From the IMG/VR virus record IMGVR_UViG_3300022602_000321, positions 1 to 28,207 of that record: DNA of 28,207 nucleotides. One strand, written 5' to 3'. The number at the start of each line of letters is the position of its first letter. Within the stretch, counting starts at the first letter, position 1. A program made the position numbers and the translations under genes. Shown here one piece after another: positions 1-7,580 of the stretch. Under the pieces are notes generated by a model, which had not been told where the DNA came from, did not search any database, and saw nothing but the letters and a program-made list of their open reading frames with translations. Source of the stretch: a virus.

Positions 1-266
1 CCGGCTTCTTCTTTCAAATTAGCCCATTCATTGCTATCAACTACCTTCCAAAGAGTACTATAATAAAGACCCCATTCTTTAAGTTCTTCCTTAGATTGAC
101 ATTGTTTTATTATTTCGGTAGTATAATTATAACCGTGTTTATTAAGATGATTTAACCATCTAGTACCTGAACCAGAATACTTATGCGGATCTTGTGAAGT
201 TGTAAAACCTAAGTACCTCAATCCAGTTACGATATGAGTCTTTACATAAAGGGTGTAAATAGACAT
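1..266 (-). CDS. GIY-YIG-like homing endonuclease, N-terminal part (cut by window edge)
   Basis: Reading the minus strand from ATG at 266 gives an open frame to the window edge (88 complete codons, no stop). The protein begins MSIYTLYVKTH, continues with TGLRYLG at about residues 14-20 and KYSGSGTRWLNHLNKHG at about 29-45, and later has EWGLYYSTLW. This layout (a 'YVKTH..TGL.YLG' strand pair followed by 'KY.GSG..W..H...HG') is what I know from GIY-YIG-type endonuclease-like proteins scattered through T4-like phages. The family is inferred from memory of that pattern; catalytic residues further downstream are not visible. An AAGGA Shine-Dalgarno lies about 9 nt before the ATG, and a GATAAATA late-promoter-like site is at 329-336. 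It could be free-standing or a fragment, since the 3' part is missing. Confidence 0.6.
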   Translation of the reverse strand, partial: MSIYTLYVKTHIVTGLRYLGFTTSQDPHKYSGSGTRWLNHLNKHGYNYTTEIIKQCQSKEELKEWGLYYSTLWKVVDSNEWANLKEEA

Positions 267-380
267 GCTGATAGTTCCTTATAAACTGTTAGAGCGGGTG
301 GATATTGGCGTATCGCGATCCGCACTTTTATTTATCATAGCAACCTAAACGGTTACTAATATCGGGTTATTTTATCAAAA
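267..380. other. Intergenic leader with possible structure
   Basis: This 114-nt gap lies between the 168-aa gene (stop at 381) and the partial endonuclease. On the minus strand it holds GATAAATA (329-336), then about 60 nt of leader with a GC-richer stretch (GTGGAT and ATCCGC can pair, 295-324) before an AAGGA ribosome binding site. I see no tRNA cloverleaf. The hairpin is short, includes a G-T pair and is only a suggestion. Confidence 0.35.
329..336 (-). promoter_or_regulatory. Late-promoter-like GATAAATA
   Basis: The minus-strand octamer GATAAATA matches the T4 late consensus TATAAATA at seven of eight positions. It sits 62 nt before the partial endonuclease ATG. Confidence 0.5.
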
Positions 381-887
381 TCAAACGTCACTGCCGCTAT
401 GGCCCAGATTATATGAATCTGATGCTGTAAACGATGCGATAAAAAGTGCTATTAGACCAATCACTCCTACTACGCCACCACCAAATATTGCGGCTACACC
501 ACCACCAACTAATCCTAAAGTAGTTGCCGCTGCCTTTAGTTTTTGTACAAGTGGAGTATCGTTTGCGCCTTCGCTCATTGCAGGTTGTTGTCCCATTTGT
601 GCTGGGGCTGCAGGTTTTGCCTGGGGTTGTTGGGCACCGCCACCCATTAAGGCAGCTCCTACTTTTTTAGCATTGGCTATTGATAATTTTGTGTCACCGC
701 CTGTGGCTTGTTTAACCATGCTAGCGATCTGTTGTTGATCTTGTGGAGAAAACATCTGCATTAGTTTGGCTTTTCCACGTTGAAGAAAATCCATAACTCC
801 TTCATCTATTCTCGATTCCTCAAGTGGAATACCCTTTTCTGCGGCTTCAACTATGTCTGAATATTTTCTGAAAAACTTTGAGTCCAT
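381..887 (-). CDS. Small Gly-rich membrane-type protein, unknown function
   Basis: This 168-aa protein is not recognised. Residues 1-50 are charged and probably helical (start MDSKFFRKYSDIVEAAEKG). Residues 80-108 are an Ala/Gln/Pro/Met-rich linker. Residues about 118-152 form a long hydrophobic, glycine-dense segment (with GGGV and GGGVVG motifs), enough for two short membrane helices in a hairpin or one long one. There is no signal peptide. It is the last complete gene of the minus-strand block and follows the 638-aa gene by 17 nt. An AAAAGGA ribosome binding site lies about 9 nt before the ATG. Its position next to packaging and head genes suggests a minor virion or membrane-interacting protein; that is inference only. 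Confidence 0.7.
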   Translation of the reverse strand: MDSKFFRKYSDIVEAAEKGIPLEESRIDEGVMDFLQRGKAKLMQMFSPQDQQQIASMVKQATGGDTKLSIANAKKVGAALMGGGAQQPQAKPAAPAQMGQQPAMSEGANDTPLVQKLKAAATTLGLVGGGVAAIFGGGVVGVIGLIALFIASFTASDSYNLGHSGSDV

Positions 888-904
888 TTTAAAAATCCTT
901 TTTT

Positions 905-2821
905 TTATTTATTTGCCAATCCTGAAAGACGTAAAATATCCTCAAAGGTTTTATCTTCCATCCATCCTGTTTTTTGTCCTTTACGTAGTGCAGATGCCAT
1001 TTTAGGTTCATTGCTTCTGTTAATGATGCTTTCACTTTCTTCGGTTTCTTGTCTACGTTCGTGGCTACGACGTGCGGCACGTTCTAGTTTGGTTTCGCCG
1101 CCTTTCATGCTCATCAGTTCTTTAACCAAATGACTATGATGTGGTCCAAACTCTTTATCAGCCATAATACCTAATTCGGTAGGGCCTTTTCTCCAAGGAC
1201 TTTCAAAGCCTTCTTCTTTATAGTTAGCATTGTAATGTCCACCTAGCCATTGCGCTAGTTCACGCATATTGACTGTTTTACTTTTTTCTTTTTTACCGTG
1301 CATCTCATCTTCGTCTTGCTCATCATCTTCGCTTTCCGCAGTAGGTTGAGGAGCAGATTGGGCAGGTTGTTGTTGAACAGGTTGTTGCTGAACAGGTTGT
1401 TGTTGAACAGGTTGTTGCTGAACAGGTTGTTGAGTCTGTGGTTGCTGACCCGCTTGCTCAAGTTCTGCGGCGGCCTGTGGATCTATTTTTTCTAACCATG
1501 CCATAATGGTATGCAGTGGATTTCCTGAACCTTCTGTTTTTTTGGCTAGCTCTTCTAAATCATTTTCTAGATCATCGTCGTCGATGCCGATACCATTGAG
1601 TGCTTCAATAGCACTAGTAGCATCAACTCCAACTGTAGGAATACTGTTACTGGTCAATAACTCTGCCAGTTGTGCTATCGTATCAGGCTCTAATCCACCC
1701 TCTGCAACTGATTCTGTCCATTTTTGGAAGATATCAAAATCGTCTTCTTTTATGGTATCGTTGTCACAGATACAGGGATCATGATCACAATCACTGCATA
1801 CGTCATTATTTTCTTTTACGTATTCTGATAGATCAACTTCACCGGTTTCCTGCATGATACTGTGTATTAATGGAAAGTATTGTGCTAGGTCTTCTTTAAA
1901 ACTACTGACAGTAAACTTGGATTTGTAATCTTCCATAGTGGCCTGATCCATCTCTGTTGTCCCAGAGGCTGTAGTAGGTTGAAAACTCTCACTCCATGCT
2001 TCATATCCACGCTGTCCGTGTAAAGAATTTAATGTGTTACGGAGATTTTCTAACTTGGCGCCAGTACGACCTGCTATTTCATTTACTTCACTATTCATTT
2101 GATCATGGCGGCCCATATGTCTATGGAAAGCACTTAACTGTGCTATTTTACTGCTCATGTCAATAATAGCATTGCCTTTTTCATCATAAGGACGTCCACC
2201 GTTGGCCACGTGACGTTGCATGGCTTTAGCACCTGCTACATGGATGAATGGATATTTAAAACGCTCACCTTCCTCATTTTCAACAAACAAAGCAGATATG
2301 TTTGAGCTTCTACTACGTGCACCAAAGCTTTCATCTTCGATACCCTTTTTGTGTTTAACTATTAATTTTGTTCTTTCCAACACACGATGGCTGGTCATCT
2401 TGGAGCCTTGAAACCTGGCTGATTCTGTCATATTCTCTTCCTTACTGCCATTAGTGGCTAGATATTGAAAATCGTCTTTGTTTAAATTAGATTTGGTAAT
2501 ATCGCGTGTGTCAAATCTCAATAATCTACGCATTGCAAAACTGCGCATTTCACGTAGGAAATCGTACCAATAGTCTTTACCTACGGGATCTATGCCTTCT
2601 AATATGCTTTTACCATAGAACATCTTTAATGTTCCTAGTTCATTGATACTGATACTTACACGACCTAGATTACGCTCTTCGATAGTAAAATCAAAATCGT
2701 AAAATCTGGCTTTTCTAGGGTCCATAGTAACCCCACCTTGTTCGTCACCCATCTCTAGATTAGTGAAGCGACTGCGTATTTTGTCGAATAAATCCTGACT
2801 GATTATTTCAATAGTTTTCAT
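905..2821 (-). CDS. Conserved phage protein with Cys cluster and Gln/Pro repeats
   Basis: This 638-aa protein lies directly downstream of gp17. Residues 1-120 are compact (FYDFDFTIEERNLGRVSISI and, later, KDYWYDFLREMRSFAMRRLL), a block I associate with uncharacterised proteins of T4-like phages of aquatic bacteria, without a known function. Residues 342-352 carry CSDCDHDPCIC, a possible metal-binding knot. Residues 365-450 are acidic and helical. Residues about 458-491 are a QQPVQ repeat, followed by an Asp/Glu-rich linker and a basic C-terminus. The start has no Shine-Dalgarno; AATAAATA lies 5 nt before the ATG. Gene position suggests a virion or head-assembly role, which is not proven. Low-complexity and charged parts suggest a flexible scaffold-like protein. 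Confidence 0.8.
   Translation of the reverse strand: MKTIEIISQDLFDKIRSRFTNLEMGDEQGGVTMDPRKARFYDFDFTIEERNLGRVSISINELGTLKMFYGKSILEGIDPVGKDYWYDFLREMRSFAMRRLLRFDTRDITKSNLNKDDFQYLATNGSKEENMTESARFQGSKMTSHRVLERTKLIVKHKKGIEDESFGARSRSSNISALFVENEEGERFKYPFIHVAGAKAMQRHVANGGRPYDEKGNAIIDMSSKIAQLSAFHRHMGRHDQMNSEVNEIAGRTGAKLENLRNTLNSLHGQRGYEAWSESFQPTTASGTTEMDQATMEDYKSKFTVSSFKEDLAQYFPLIHSIMQETGEVDLSEYVKENNDVCSDCDHDPCICDNDTIKEDDFDIFQKWTESVAEGGLEPDTIAQLAELLTSNSIPTVGVDATSAIEALNGIGIDDDDLENDLEELAKKTEGSGNPLHTIMAWLEKIDPQAAAELEQAGQQPQTQQPVQQQPVQQQPVQQQPVQQQPAQSAPQPTAESEDDEQDEDEMHGKKEKSKTVNMRELAQWLGGHYNANYKEEGFESPWRKGPTELGIMADKEFGPHHSHLVKELMSMKGGETKLERAARRSHERRQETEESESIINRSNEPKMASALRKGQKTGWMEDKTFEDILRLSGLANK
906..913 (-). 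promoter_or_regulatory. Late-promoter-like AATAAATA
   Basis: The minus-strand AATAAATA overlaps the last codons of the 638-aa gene (its TAA is at 905-907) and lies 18 nt before the 168-aa gene, which has its own AAGGA site. Confidence 0.5.
1363..1433 (-). repeat. 15-nt tandem repeat coding for QQPVQ
   Basis: The 15-nt unit CAGGTTGTTGYTGAA (plus-strand view) occurs four full times plus a partial copy. The Y alternates T, C, T, C, so the array is a doubled 30-nt unit. It encodes Gln/Pro/Val repeats in the 638-aa protein and is a likely site of slippage-driven length variation. Confidence 0.9.
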
Positions 2822-2826
2822 AGCTA

Positions 2827-2834
2827 TATTTATT
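2827..2834 (-). promoter_or_regulatory. Late-promoter-like AATAAATA, 5 nt from ATG
   Basis: The minus-strand AATAAATA runs over the gp17 stop codon (2833-2835) and ends exactly 5 nt before the ATG of the 638-aa gene. No Shine-Dalgarno is present. By T4 geometry (octamer at -13 to -6) the transcript would start at the A of the ATG. Confidence 0.55.
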
Positions 2835-4422
2835 AATAACTGTTGATGTAGATGGGCATGGGCATTTCGTAGTCATCCATCTTAGCATCTTCGATCATTT
2901 TGCTGTAAATGATAGGATCCCAATCTCCTAGCAATACGATCATACGTACTGCGAGTAAAAGTGCCGAAACTAGATCATCATATTGTTGATCTTTGGCTTT
3001 AAATGTTATGCCCGCCGCGACAAAAGTTTTAAGTTCTGATATTAAACTTTTACTGTTAATCTTCATTTTCTTCTGTTCTATCAGCTGTTTTGCTTTTGAA
3101 CAGGCTGAAATCTTACTGTTATGTGTAGTGTTGAACCCTCTACGGAACCTGCGTACATGCCCTTTCTTCAAGGGTTCTGACAGGAACATTCCCGGAATGC
3201 TTTCTTCCCCCATTTCATTGATAGCAATCAATGCGGCTTCGCCTACAGTATTATTTTCTACGCTGTAATAAATGTTGGCATTTTTTCCTGATTCCAAACA
3301 CTTATTATCAATGTACTTGCAGATTTCTCTAAGTATTTTAACCTGCGCCTGCACGGGTGTAAGATTATGTTGCCATTCTCCGACCTGTTCTAGACTGGGC
3401 AGTTCAAATACTTCTATACCCGCATAGTTGCCACCTGTTCCTAAACTAGGGTCATGAGCGACTACATAAGTGGAGTTAGGATCTATCGGTTTGTACCAGC
3501 GTACTTGTCCCATTTTGATTAATGGTTCAACTCCTTCAAGTTCTGCTAGACAAATACTACTAACCAGTGTTTCGTCAAATACTAAGAACTCACAATCATG
3601 TTCACGACGGAAACGTTCTTCGCCGATACGACTGCGTTCTTCTTCAGCCCACTTATCATCTCTATCTGGATGCTCTCTCCAATGCGCTTTAAACGGAAAG
3701 AATCCGTTACGTCCAACTTCTTGTGTATTACCAAATTCATCTAAACGCTTGTTGGCTTCTTTCCAGATAGTGGCAAACTGATCTTCATCACTGTTGGGAG
3801 TTGATGTAATAATGGCTTTACCGCCAGTTGCCAGTGTCGGTGATATTGAAGTCCAAAACTCCGTAGCCACGTTAGGCGGTACGAACGCAAACTCATCAGC
3901 ATATAGTAATGATAGTGATAAACCCCTTCCTGTTGTTTCAGTAGTCGTCTGTGCGATAATACGGCTGCCATTATCAAACTCTATGCTCTGTTTGTTATAG
4001 CTGGTTACACCGCAACGTATATGATCGGGACATAACTCGTAGGCAAAACGTATACGACTCATAATCTCTTGAGCACCTGTATACTTGTGTGCGGCGATCA
4101 ATATCGTAGCATCCGGTACGAACATAGCATACCATAACAAATATCCTGCCGCTGTAGTTGTCTTGCCAGTTTGGCGGGGTAGCAGGTTTACATTAAATCT
4201 ATGATTGTGATAACTGTCTATTAACCTACGTTGATATTCAAATGCGTCGTATCGTAAACGTCCTTTAGTAGGATGTTGTATGTAAAAAAAGTTATCAAGG
4301 AAATGATGTGGACCAGTAATAGGATCCATACAAGCGCCTAGATCAATTATATCCTGCTCGGTATATTTTTGCTTACTGTGAGCAGTTTTAACTAGGTTAC
4401 CATCAAATCTATTAGTTGTCAT
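2833..4422 (-). CDS. 17: Terminase large subunit, T4 gp17-like
   Basis: This 529-aa ATPase-nuclease drives DNA into the prohead and cuts concatemers. Visible ATPase motifs are the Walker A region LLPRQTGKTTT at residues 80-90, Walker B LSLLYADEFAF at 170-180 (Asp176, Glu177), and the coupling motif TSTPN at 206-210. The nuclease domain shows VVAHDPSLG (Asp324), YYSVENNTVG (Glu389) and YDDLVSALL (Asp482/Asp483), the three acidic clusters expected of an RNase H-fold terminase nuclease. Length is slightly below T4 gp17 (610 aa). It is separated from gp16 by two genes, unlike T4, where 16 and 17 are adjacent. AGTAAATA stands 5 nt before the ATG and a terminator precedes that, so gp17 appears to be its own transcription unit. 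Confidence 0.97.
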   Translation of the reverse strand: MTTNRFDGNLVKTAHSKQKYTEQDIIDLGACMDPITGPHHFLDNFFYIQHPTKGRLRYDAFEYQRRLIDSYHNHRFNVNLLPRQTGKTTTAAGYLLWYAMFVPDATILIAAHKYTGAQEIMSRIRFAYELCPDHIRCGVTSYNKQSIEFDNGSRIIAQTTTETTGRGLSLSLLYADEFAFVPPNVATEFWTSISPTLATGGKAIITSTPNSDEDQFATIWKEANKRLDEFGNTQEVGRNGFFPFKAHWREHPDRDDKWAEEERSRIGEERFRREHDCEFLVFDETLVSSICLAELEGVEPLIKMGQVRWYKPIDPNSTYVVAHDPSLGTGGNYAGIEVFELPSLEQVGEWQHNLTPVQAQVKILREICKYIDNKCLESGKNANIYYSVENNTVGEAALIAINEMGEESIPGMFLSEPLKKGHVRRFRRGFNTTHNSKISACSKAKQLIEQKKMKINSKSLISELKTFVAAGITFKAKDQQYDDLVSALLLAVRMIVLLGDWDPIIYSKMIEDAKMDDYEMPMPIYINSY

Positions 4423-4427
4423 ATTTT

Positions 4428-4435
4428 TATTTACT
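4428..4435 (-). promoter_or_regulatory. Late-promoter-like AGTAAATA, 5 nt from the gp17 ATG
   Basis: The minus-strand AGTAAATA lies between the terminator at 4442-4463 and the gp17 ATG at 4422, leaving exactly 5 nt. There is no Shine-Dalgarno. Confidence 0.55.
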
Positions 4436-4441
4436 GAAAAA

Positions 4442-4463
4442 AATAGCCCCCTAAGGGGCTATT
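4442..4463 (-). terminator. Rho-independent terminator after the 523-aa gene
   Basis: A perfect 9-bp stem, AATAGCCCC paired with GGGGCTATT around a 4-nt loop, is followed on the minus strand by seven T (plus-strand A run 4437-4443, overlapping the stem foot). It lies 13 nt past the stop of the 523-aa gene and separates it from gp17. Confidence 0.88.
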
Positions 4464-4475
4464 GGGTCATACTGC

Positions 4476-6047
4476 TTATTTTTTACCCTTGCCCTGTATA
4501 TTAAGGGCAAAGTTAGCACGTTTCTTTTCTAAAGGTGTGCCGCTTTTCTTTAGACTTTTCAGTTTAGCTGTTCCAATCTTTTTGTCTTGTGGAATACCTT
4601 CTTGTTTGTGTAGGGCACCTTTCTTGACGGTCTTGGCAGCTTTACTTAGACTTTTGTCAACAGCTTCGTCATACTTGTTATATTTGTCTCTAACTTTGTC
4701 TAAGTCCTTACCTTCACGACCTGCTTTGGCAAGCGCCTGCATACCTTTCTTGCCATACTTTTCATTACCTTTAGCTGCCTGGCTCATGGTCTTCTTGCCT
4801 TCTGGTAAAACACCTACACCAGCAACACCACTAGCACCTGGTTCTAGTTGTTCTGGCATTCCAATACCGTGTTTTTTGGAATAGTGATCACAACAGGCTT
4901 GATGGAAATCTTCCCAGCACTCATTGTATTTGTGTGTGATATGTTTATGGAACTTGGGAAATGCACTCATGCAGTCCATCACACATCCGGTATCTTCGTG
5001 CATCAAGGGAACGCCGGTGTGATGTGCGCATTTGCATACGGCATCTACATCGGCGTGTTCGATCTTAGGTCCAGCTGATCTGTGATTTAAACCTTCATTA
5101 GCTTTTTTTTTACCGTGTACGGGACAGGCTTTTTTGCCCTTTTCTTCGCAACAGCAACTGGCTTTAGCTTCGTTTACAAATCTTTTATATTCTGAATACA
5201 GTTGATCTTCTAATGTAGCTGATGGCATGTTAGTCATACCTTTGTTCATTCCACCTGCATTAGGATTGTAAGCAAAGTTATTGGTATTGCCTAGCGGAAC
5301 ATTTGTAGGATCAGCAGGAGTATTGTCATATGCTTCGTCTGCCTTTTCTTCTTCACTACCGCCATCTACACCTGGTAGTTCATCGATGTCATCGATTTGA
5401 CTCAGTTTGTCTGCCATGCCACGGATTTCGTCTGCCATACTCTGCATCTCTGGACTACCGCCGCCCATACCAGCAGGTGTTGCTCCCATACCTATTTGCG
5501 GCTCACTGCCCACTGCTGGTTCAGCTGTTAAAGGCATTTCTTCTTCGTCTGTCACGCCGAAGTCTGACATGTCATGTCCTTCGTCTTCTGGTGGCTCATT
5601 CATCGCGTCTAGCGCAGATCTCATAGCATCTTTCTCGCCGCCCATTTCTGGTGACGCAGGATGAACCATTGATGTTTGAGGACTACTAACAGCAGGCATA
5701 TGCTCTTGGCCAACTTTGTGTACACCTGCTAGATTTAGAATATCGCCTAGCATGGCACTAACTTCTGCGCCATCAGCCGCCGTAGCATTGATGCTGAAGC
5801 TTGCTGGAGGACGTGGATGGCCCATTGGAGACATTTCGCCTTCCATTGGCATACCAAATGGGGCACATTCTGCTACTGGTTTTAGTCCACTCAGAGCTCT
5901 TAGTTCGTTGACTGTTTTTAATTCTGGTAGTTGAGCAATCTGGTCAGCTTCCACGACCTTTTTTTGACCAGCCGCTAATGGATTAGAAACATTAGGATTG
6001 TTTGCATCTAGCTGGGCTAGTTTTTGTAATACGTTAATCATTTGCAT
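4476..6047 (-). CDS. Three-part acidic / Cys-His-rich / basic protein, unknown function
   Basis: This 523-aa protein is not recognised by name. Residues 1-290 are acidic and rich in Met, Gly and Pro, probably disordered. Residues 298-388 hold a dense Cys/His region: CCC at 298-300, CPVH at 308-311, CKCAHH at 338-343, Cys355 and Cys359, Cys377, and CC at 385-386, which looks like several metal sites. Residues 410-523 are strongly basic with Lys/Ala helices (a 'YGKKGMQALAKAGREGKDLD' stretch I recall as a recurrent tail in uncultured phage proteins). The start ATG at 6047 follows the upstream stop by 1 nt and has AAGGA about 9 nt before it; ATG at 6041 is an alternative. Its place beside the terminase genes suggests a DNA-binding virion or core protein, which is inference. 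Confidence 0.75.
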   Translation of the reverse strand: MQMINVLQKLAQLDANNPNVSNPLAAGQKKVVEADQIAQLPELKTVNELRALSGLKPVAECAPFGMPMEGEMSPMGHPRPPASFSINATAADGAEVSAMLGDILNLAGVHKVGQEHMPAVSSPQTSMVHPASPEMGGEKDAMRSALDAMNEPPEDEGHDMSDFGVTDEEEMPLTAEPAVGSEPQIGMGATPAGMGGGSPEMQSMADEIRGMADKLSQIDDIDELPGVDGGSEEEKADEAYDNTPADPTNVPLGNTNNFAYNPNAGGMNKGMTNMPSATLEDQLYSEYKRFVNEAKASCCCEEKGKKACPVHGKKKANEGLNHRSAGPKIEHADVDAVCKCAHHTGVPLMHEDTGCVMDCMSAFPKFHKHITHKYNECWEDFHQACCDHYSKKHGIGMPEQLEPGASGVAGVGVLPEGKKTMSQAAKGNEKYGKKGMQALAKAGREGKDLDKVRDKYNKYDEAVDKSLSKAAKTVKKGALHKQEGIPQDKKIGTAKLKSLKKSGTPLEKKRANFALNIQGKGKK

Positions 6048-6048
6048 A

Positions 6049-6636
6049 TTATTTTTTCCTTGGATCGGGTGCTTGTTTAAGAATGCTGTGAGATGCTTGT
6101 TCTTTGTTGTTCATCTCTGTTTGTGTTCCATCGGGGATCACTTCGCCTCTTTCTTTTCTTTGTAACTTCAATACATCATTCAACTCTTTTACAAAGCTGG
6201 CATTGTATTTGTCACCATAATAATCCTCAAACTTTGCGTTTGGTGATTCTTTATAATCTTTATCAGTCAACAATGCTTCTGTTCTTTTTTCAGTAGGTTG
6301 TTGATATTCTTCTCCTGGCTCTCCTGGATTACGAACTACTAGATTCTTTTTAGCAATCTTTATATTGCTGGCAATATATTCTGTTAGTTCAAATGGAGTT
6401 GTTGGATAGTCTAATGTTACTTCGTATATAGTTACATTTTCGTTTCTTAAATCTGGAAAATCTAAAGGAAAACTTTGTACCGGAGTAGTAGATGTTTTCT
6501 TGAAAGAAGAAACTTTAAACTTCTCTAATAGAGAATGTAGTTTTGTTTCTTGCTCTTGTTCAAAAGTGCCTGCGACTTTAACTTTAAAATCGTACTTGCG
6601 AGCGCTTTCAGCCAATATTTGTTTGAATGAAGTCAT
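6049..6636 (-). CDS. Conserved phage protein, unknown function
   Basis: This 195-aa soluble protein has no signal or membrane segment. A central block at about residues 55-95 (FPLDFPDLRNENVTIYEVTL, then YPTTPFELTEYIASNIKIAK) looks like an ordered alpha/beta domain, while the last 60 residues are charged and Gln/Lys-rich. I recall similar proteins beside packaging genes in T4-like aquatic phages but no assigned role. AGGA precedes the ATG by about 8 nt, and AATAAATA at 6654-6661 overlaps the gp16 stop codon. Translation probably continues into the 523-aa gene, which starts 1 nt after this stop. Confidence 0.78.
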   Translation of the reverse strand: MTSFKQILAESARKYDFKVKVAGTFEQEQETKLHSLLEKFKVSSFKKTSTTPVQSFPLDFPDLRNENVTIYEVTLDYPTTPFELTEYIASNIKIAKKNLVVRNPGEPGEEYQQPTEKRTEALLTDKDYKESPNAKFEDYYGDKYNASFVKELNDVLKLQRKERGEVIPDGTQTEMNNKEQASHSILKQAPDPRKK

Positions 6637-6652
6637 GTCAGTATCCTATGCT

Positions 6653-7126
6653 TTATTTATTAAGATTTTTAAGTTTTTCCAGTATGCTGTTGCGATCTGT
6701 CATGATGAATCCCTCACCTTCGATTTCCTCGCCCTTACCGTTTTTCTTATCGATAGCCAGTTTTTTCAACTGTAAATCTACCATCTTTAGCTTTTTGTCT
6801 ATCTTGTTTGTTTTAGCTGTTATAGCGGCATTTAGCATGCCTGTAGCCACTTCAAACATACGTGCACTATATCTGGGTTCCACCTGCATTCCTAAACTCA
6901 TTAGATCATCGTAGGCTTCTTCTGCTTTTTTAGCTAGGGTATCTAACTCTAAGTCCGATACATCTCCTAGCCCACGTACACGAGGTAATGCGGCTGCGAT
7001 TTTATCAAACTCTTCTAGCTTTTCTTCTAGGCTGATTATCGGGTTGTTTGGTACAGCTTCTGGGGGAGGAACTGATTCTTCCTTAAGAGGATTTATTTCT
7101 AATATTTCTTCTAATTTCTTTGTCAT
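6653..7126 (-). CDS. 16: Terminase small subunit, T4 gp16-like
   Basis: This 157-aa protein is predicted to form the DNA-recognition oligomer that loads and regulates gp17. The diagnostic block is at about residues 75-125: LMSLGMQVEPRYSARMFEVA, then GMLNAAITAKTNKIDKKLKM, then VDLQLKKL, matching the helical core of the T4 gp16 family as I know it in cyanophages. The N-terminus is acidic and Pro-rich. A longer reading from a TTG at 7132 is possible, but ATG at 7126 (MTKKLEEILE) is preferred; neither has a clear Shine-Dalgarno. The gene starts 13 nt after gp4 ends and is probably co-transcribed with it. Confidence 0.88.
   Translation of the reverse strand: MTKKLEEILEINPLKEESVPPPEAVPNNPIISLEEKLEEFDKIAAALPRVRGLGDVSDLELDTLAKKAEEAYDDLMSLGMQVEPRYSARMFEVATGMLNAAITAKTNKIDKKLKMVDLQLKKLAIDKKNGKGEEIEGEGFIMTDRNSILEKLKNLNK
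6654..6661 (-). promoter_or_regulatory. Late-promoter-like AATAAATA
   Basis: The minus-strand AATAAATA overlaps the gp16 stop (6653-6655) and leaves a 17-nt leader containing AGGA before the 195-aa gene. Confidence 0.5.
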
Positions 7127-7139
7127 AGTCAACTACTTA

Positions 7140-7580
7140 TCACATCTTTTTGCCACTATGGTATAAATCGTGTTCAGTGATAATCCTAAACTTCATTCCA
7201 TTTTGCTGACAGTATGCTTTGGCTGCGGCCCATTTTACCATGTTTTTAACATACTGGGCCTGATTGTAGGGATTCTTACCTACATGTTCTTTTAATGTTT
7301 GATTAAGAGGTTTAACTTCCCAGACTTCGGCACGCTTTTTCTTTTTATTGTCTACGAACACAACTAAAAAATCTGGAACATAGATAGTGGGTTTACCTGT
7401 AAGTGGATCCCTATAGGGTATCTTAATACTTTCGCTAGCCCACTGCTGTATAGCTTCGTTTTCGTCACACATTTTCATCACGCTTAGTTCCCAGCTACTT
7501 CTAAAACGTGGAGAACTAGTTCCAATGTATTTTTCAGGATTTGTTAACTTATATATTCCCTGATTGAACTTCATACTCAT
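7140..7580 (-). CDS. 4: Head completion nuclease, T4 gp4-like
   Basis: This 146-aa protein has the length of T4 gp4 (150 aa), which is added to filled heads before tail joining. It shows a PD-(D/E)xK nuclease pattern: SSWELSVMKMCD with Glu31, VPDFLVVF with Pro69-Asp70, and EVWEVKP with Glu88-Val-Lys90. The 'FRSSWEL...W.SE.I.IPYR.P..GK...Y.PDF' layout is typical of the family. The ATG at 7580 overlaps the TGA of the upstream 124-aa gene (ATGA), indicating translational coupling; a second in-frame ATG is at 7574. Only the fold and family are inferred, not activity. Confidence 0.9.
   Translation of the reverse strand: MSMKFNQGIYKLTNPEKYIGTSSPRFRSSWELSVMKMCDENEAIQQWASESIKIPYRDPLTGKPTIYVPDFLVVFVDNKKKKRAEVWEVKPLNQTLKEHVGKNPYNQAQYVKNMVKWAAAKAYCQQNGMKFRIITEHDLYHSGKKM

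Noticed and set aside
267-380. Possible tRNA in the gap before the left-edge gene
   Set aside because: No cloverleaf arms or CCA-like acceptor could be drawn; only a short weak hairpin.
1363-1433. Possible CRISPR array
   Set aside because: The 15-nt units are contiguous without spacers and encode a Gln/Pro repeat.
1298-1495. Plus-strand Leu/Arg-rich frame and minus-strand Asn/Leu frame over the 15-nt repeat
   Set aside because: Low-complexity shadows of the repeat in the 638-aa gene.
4462-4884. 140-aa plus-strand open frame opposite the 523-aa gene
   Set aside because: It is a mirror of the Lys/Ala-rich gene on the minus strand, has no ribosome site and crosses the terminator hairpin.
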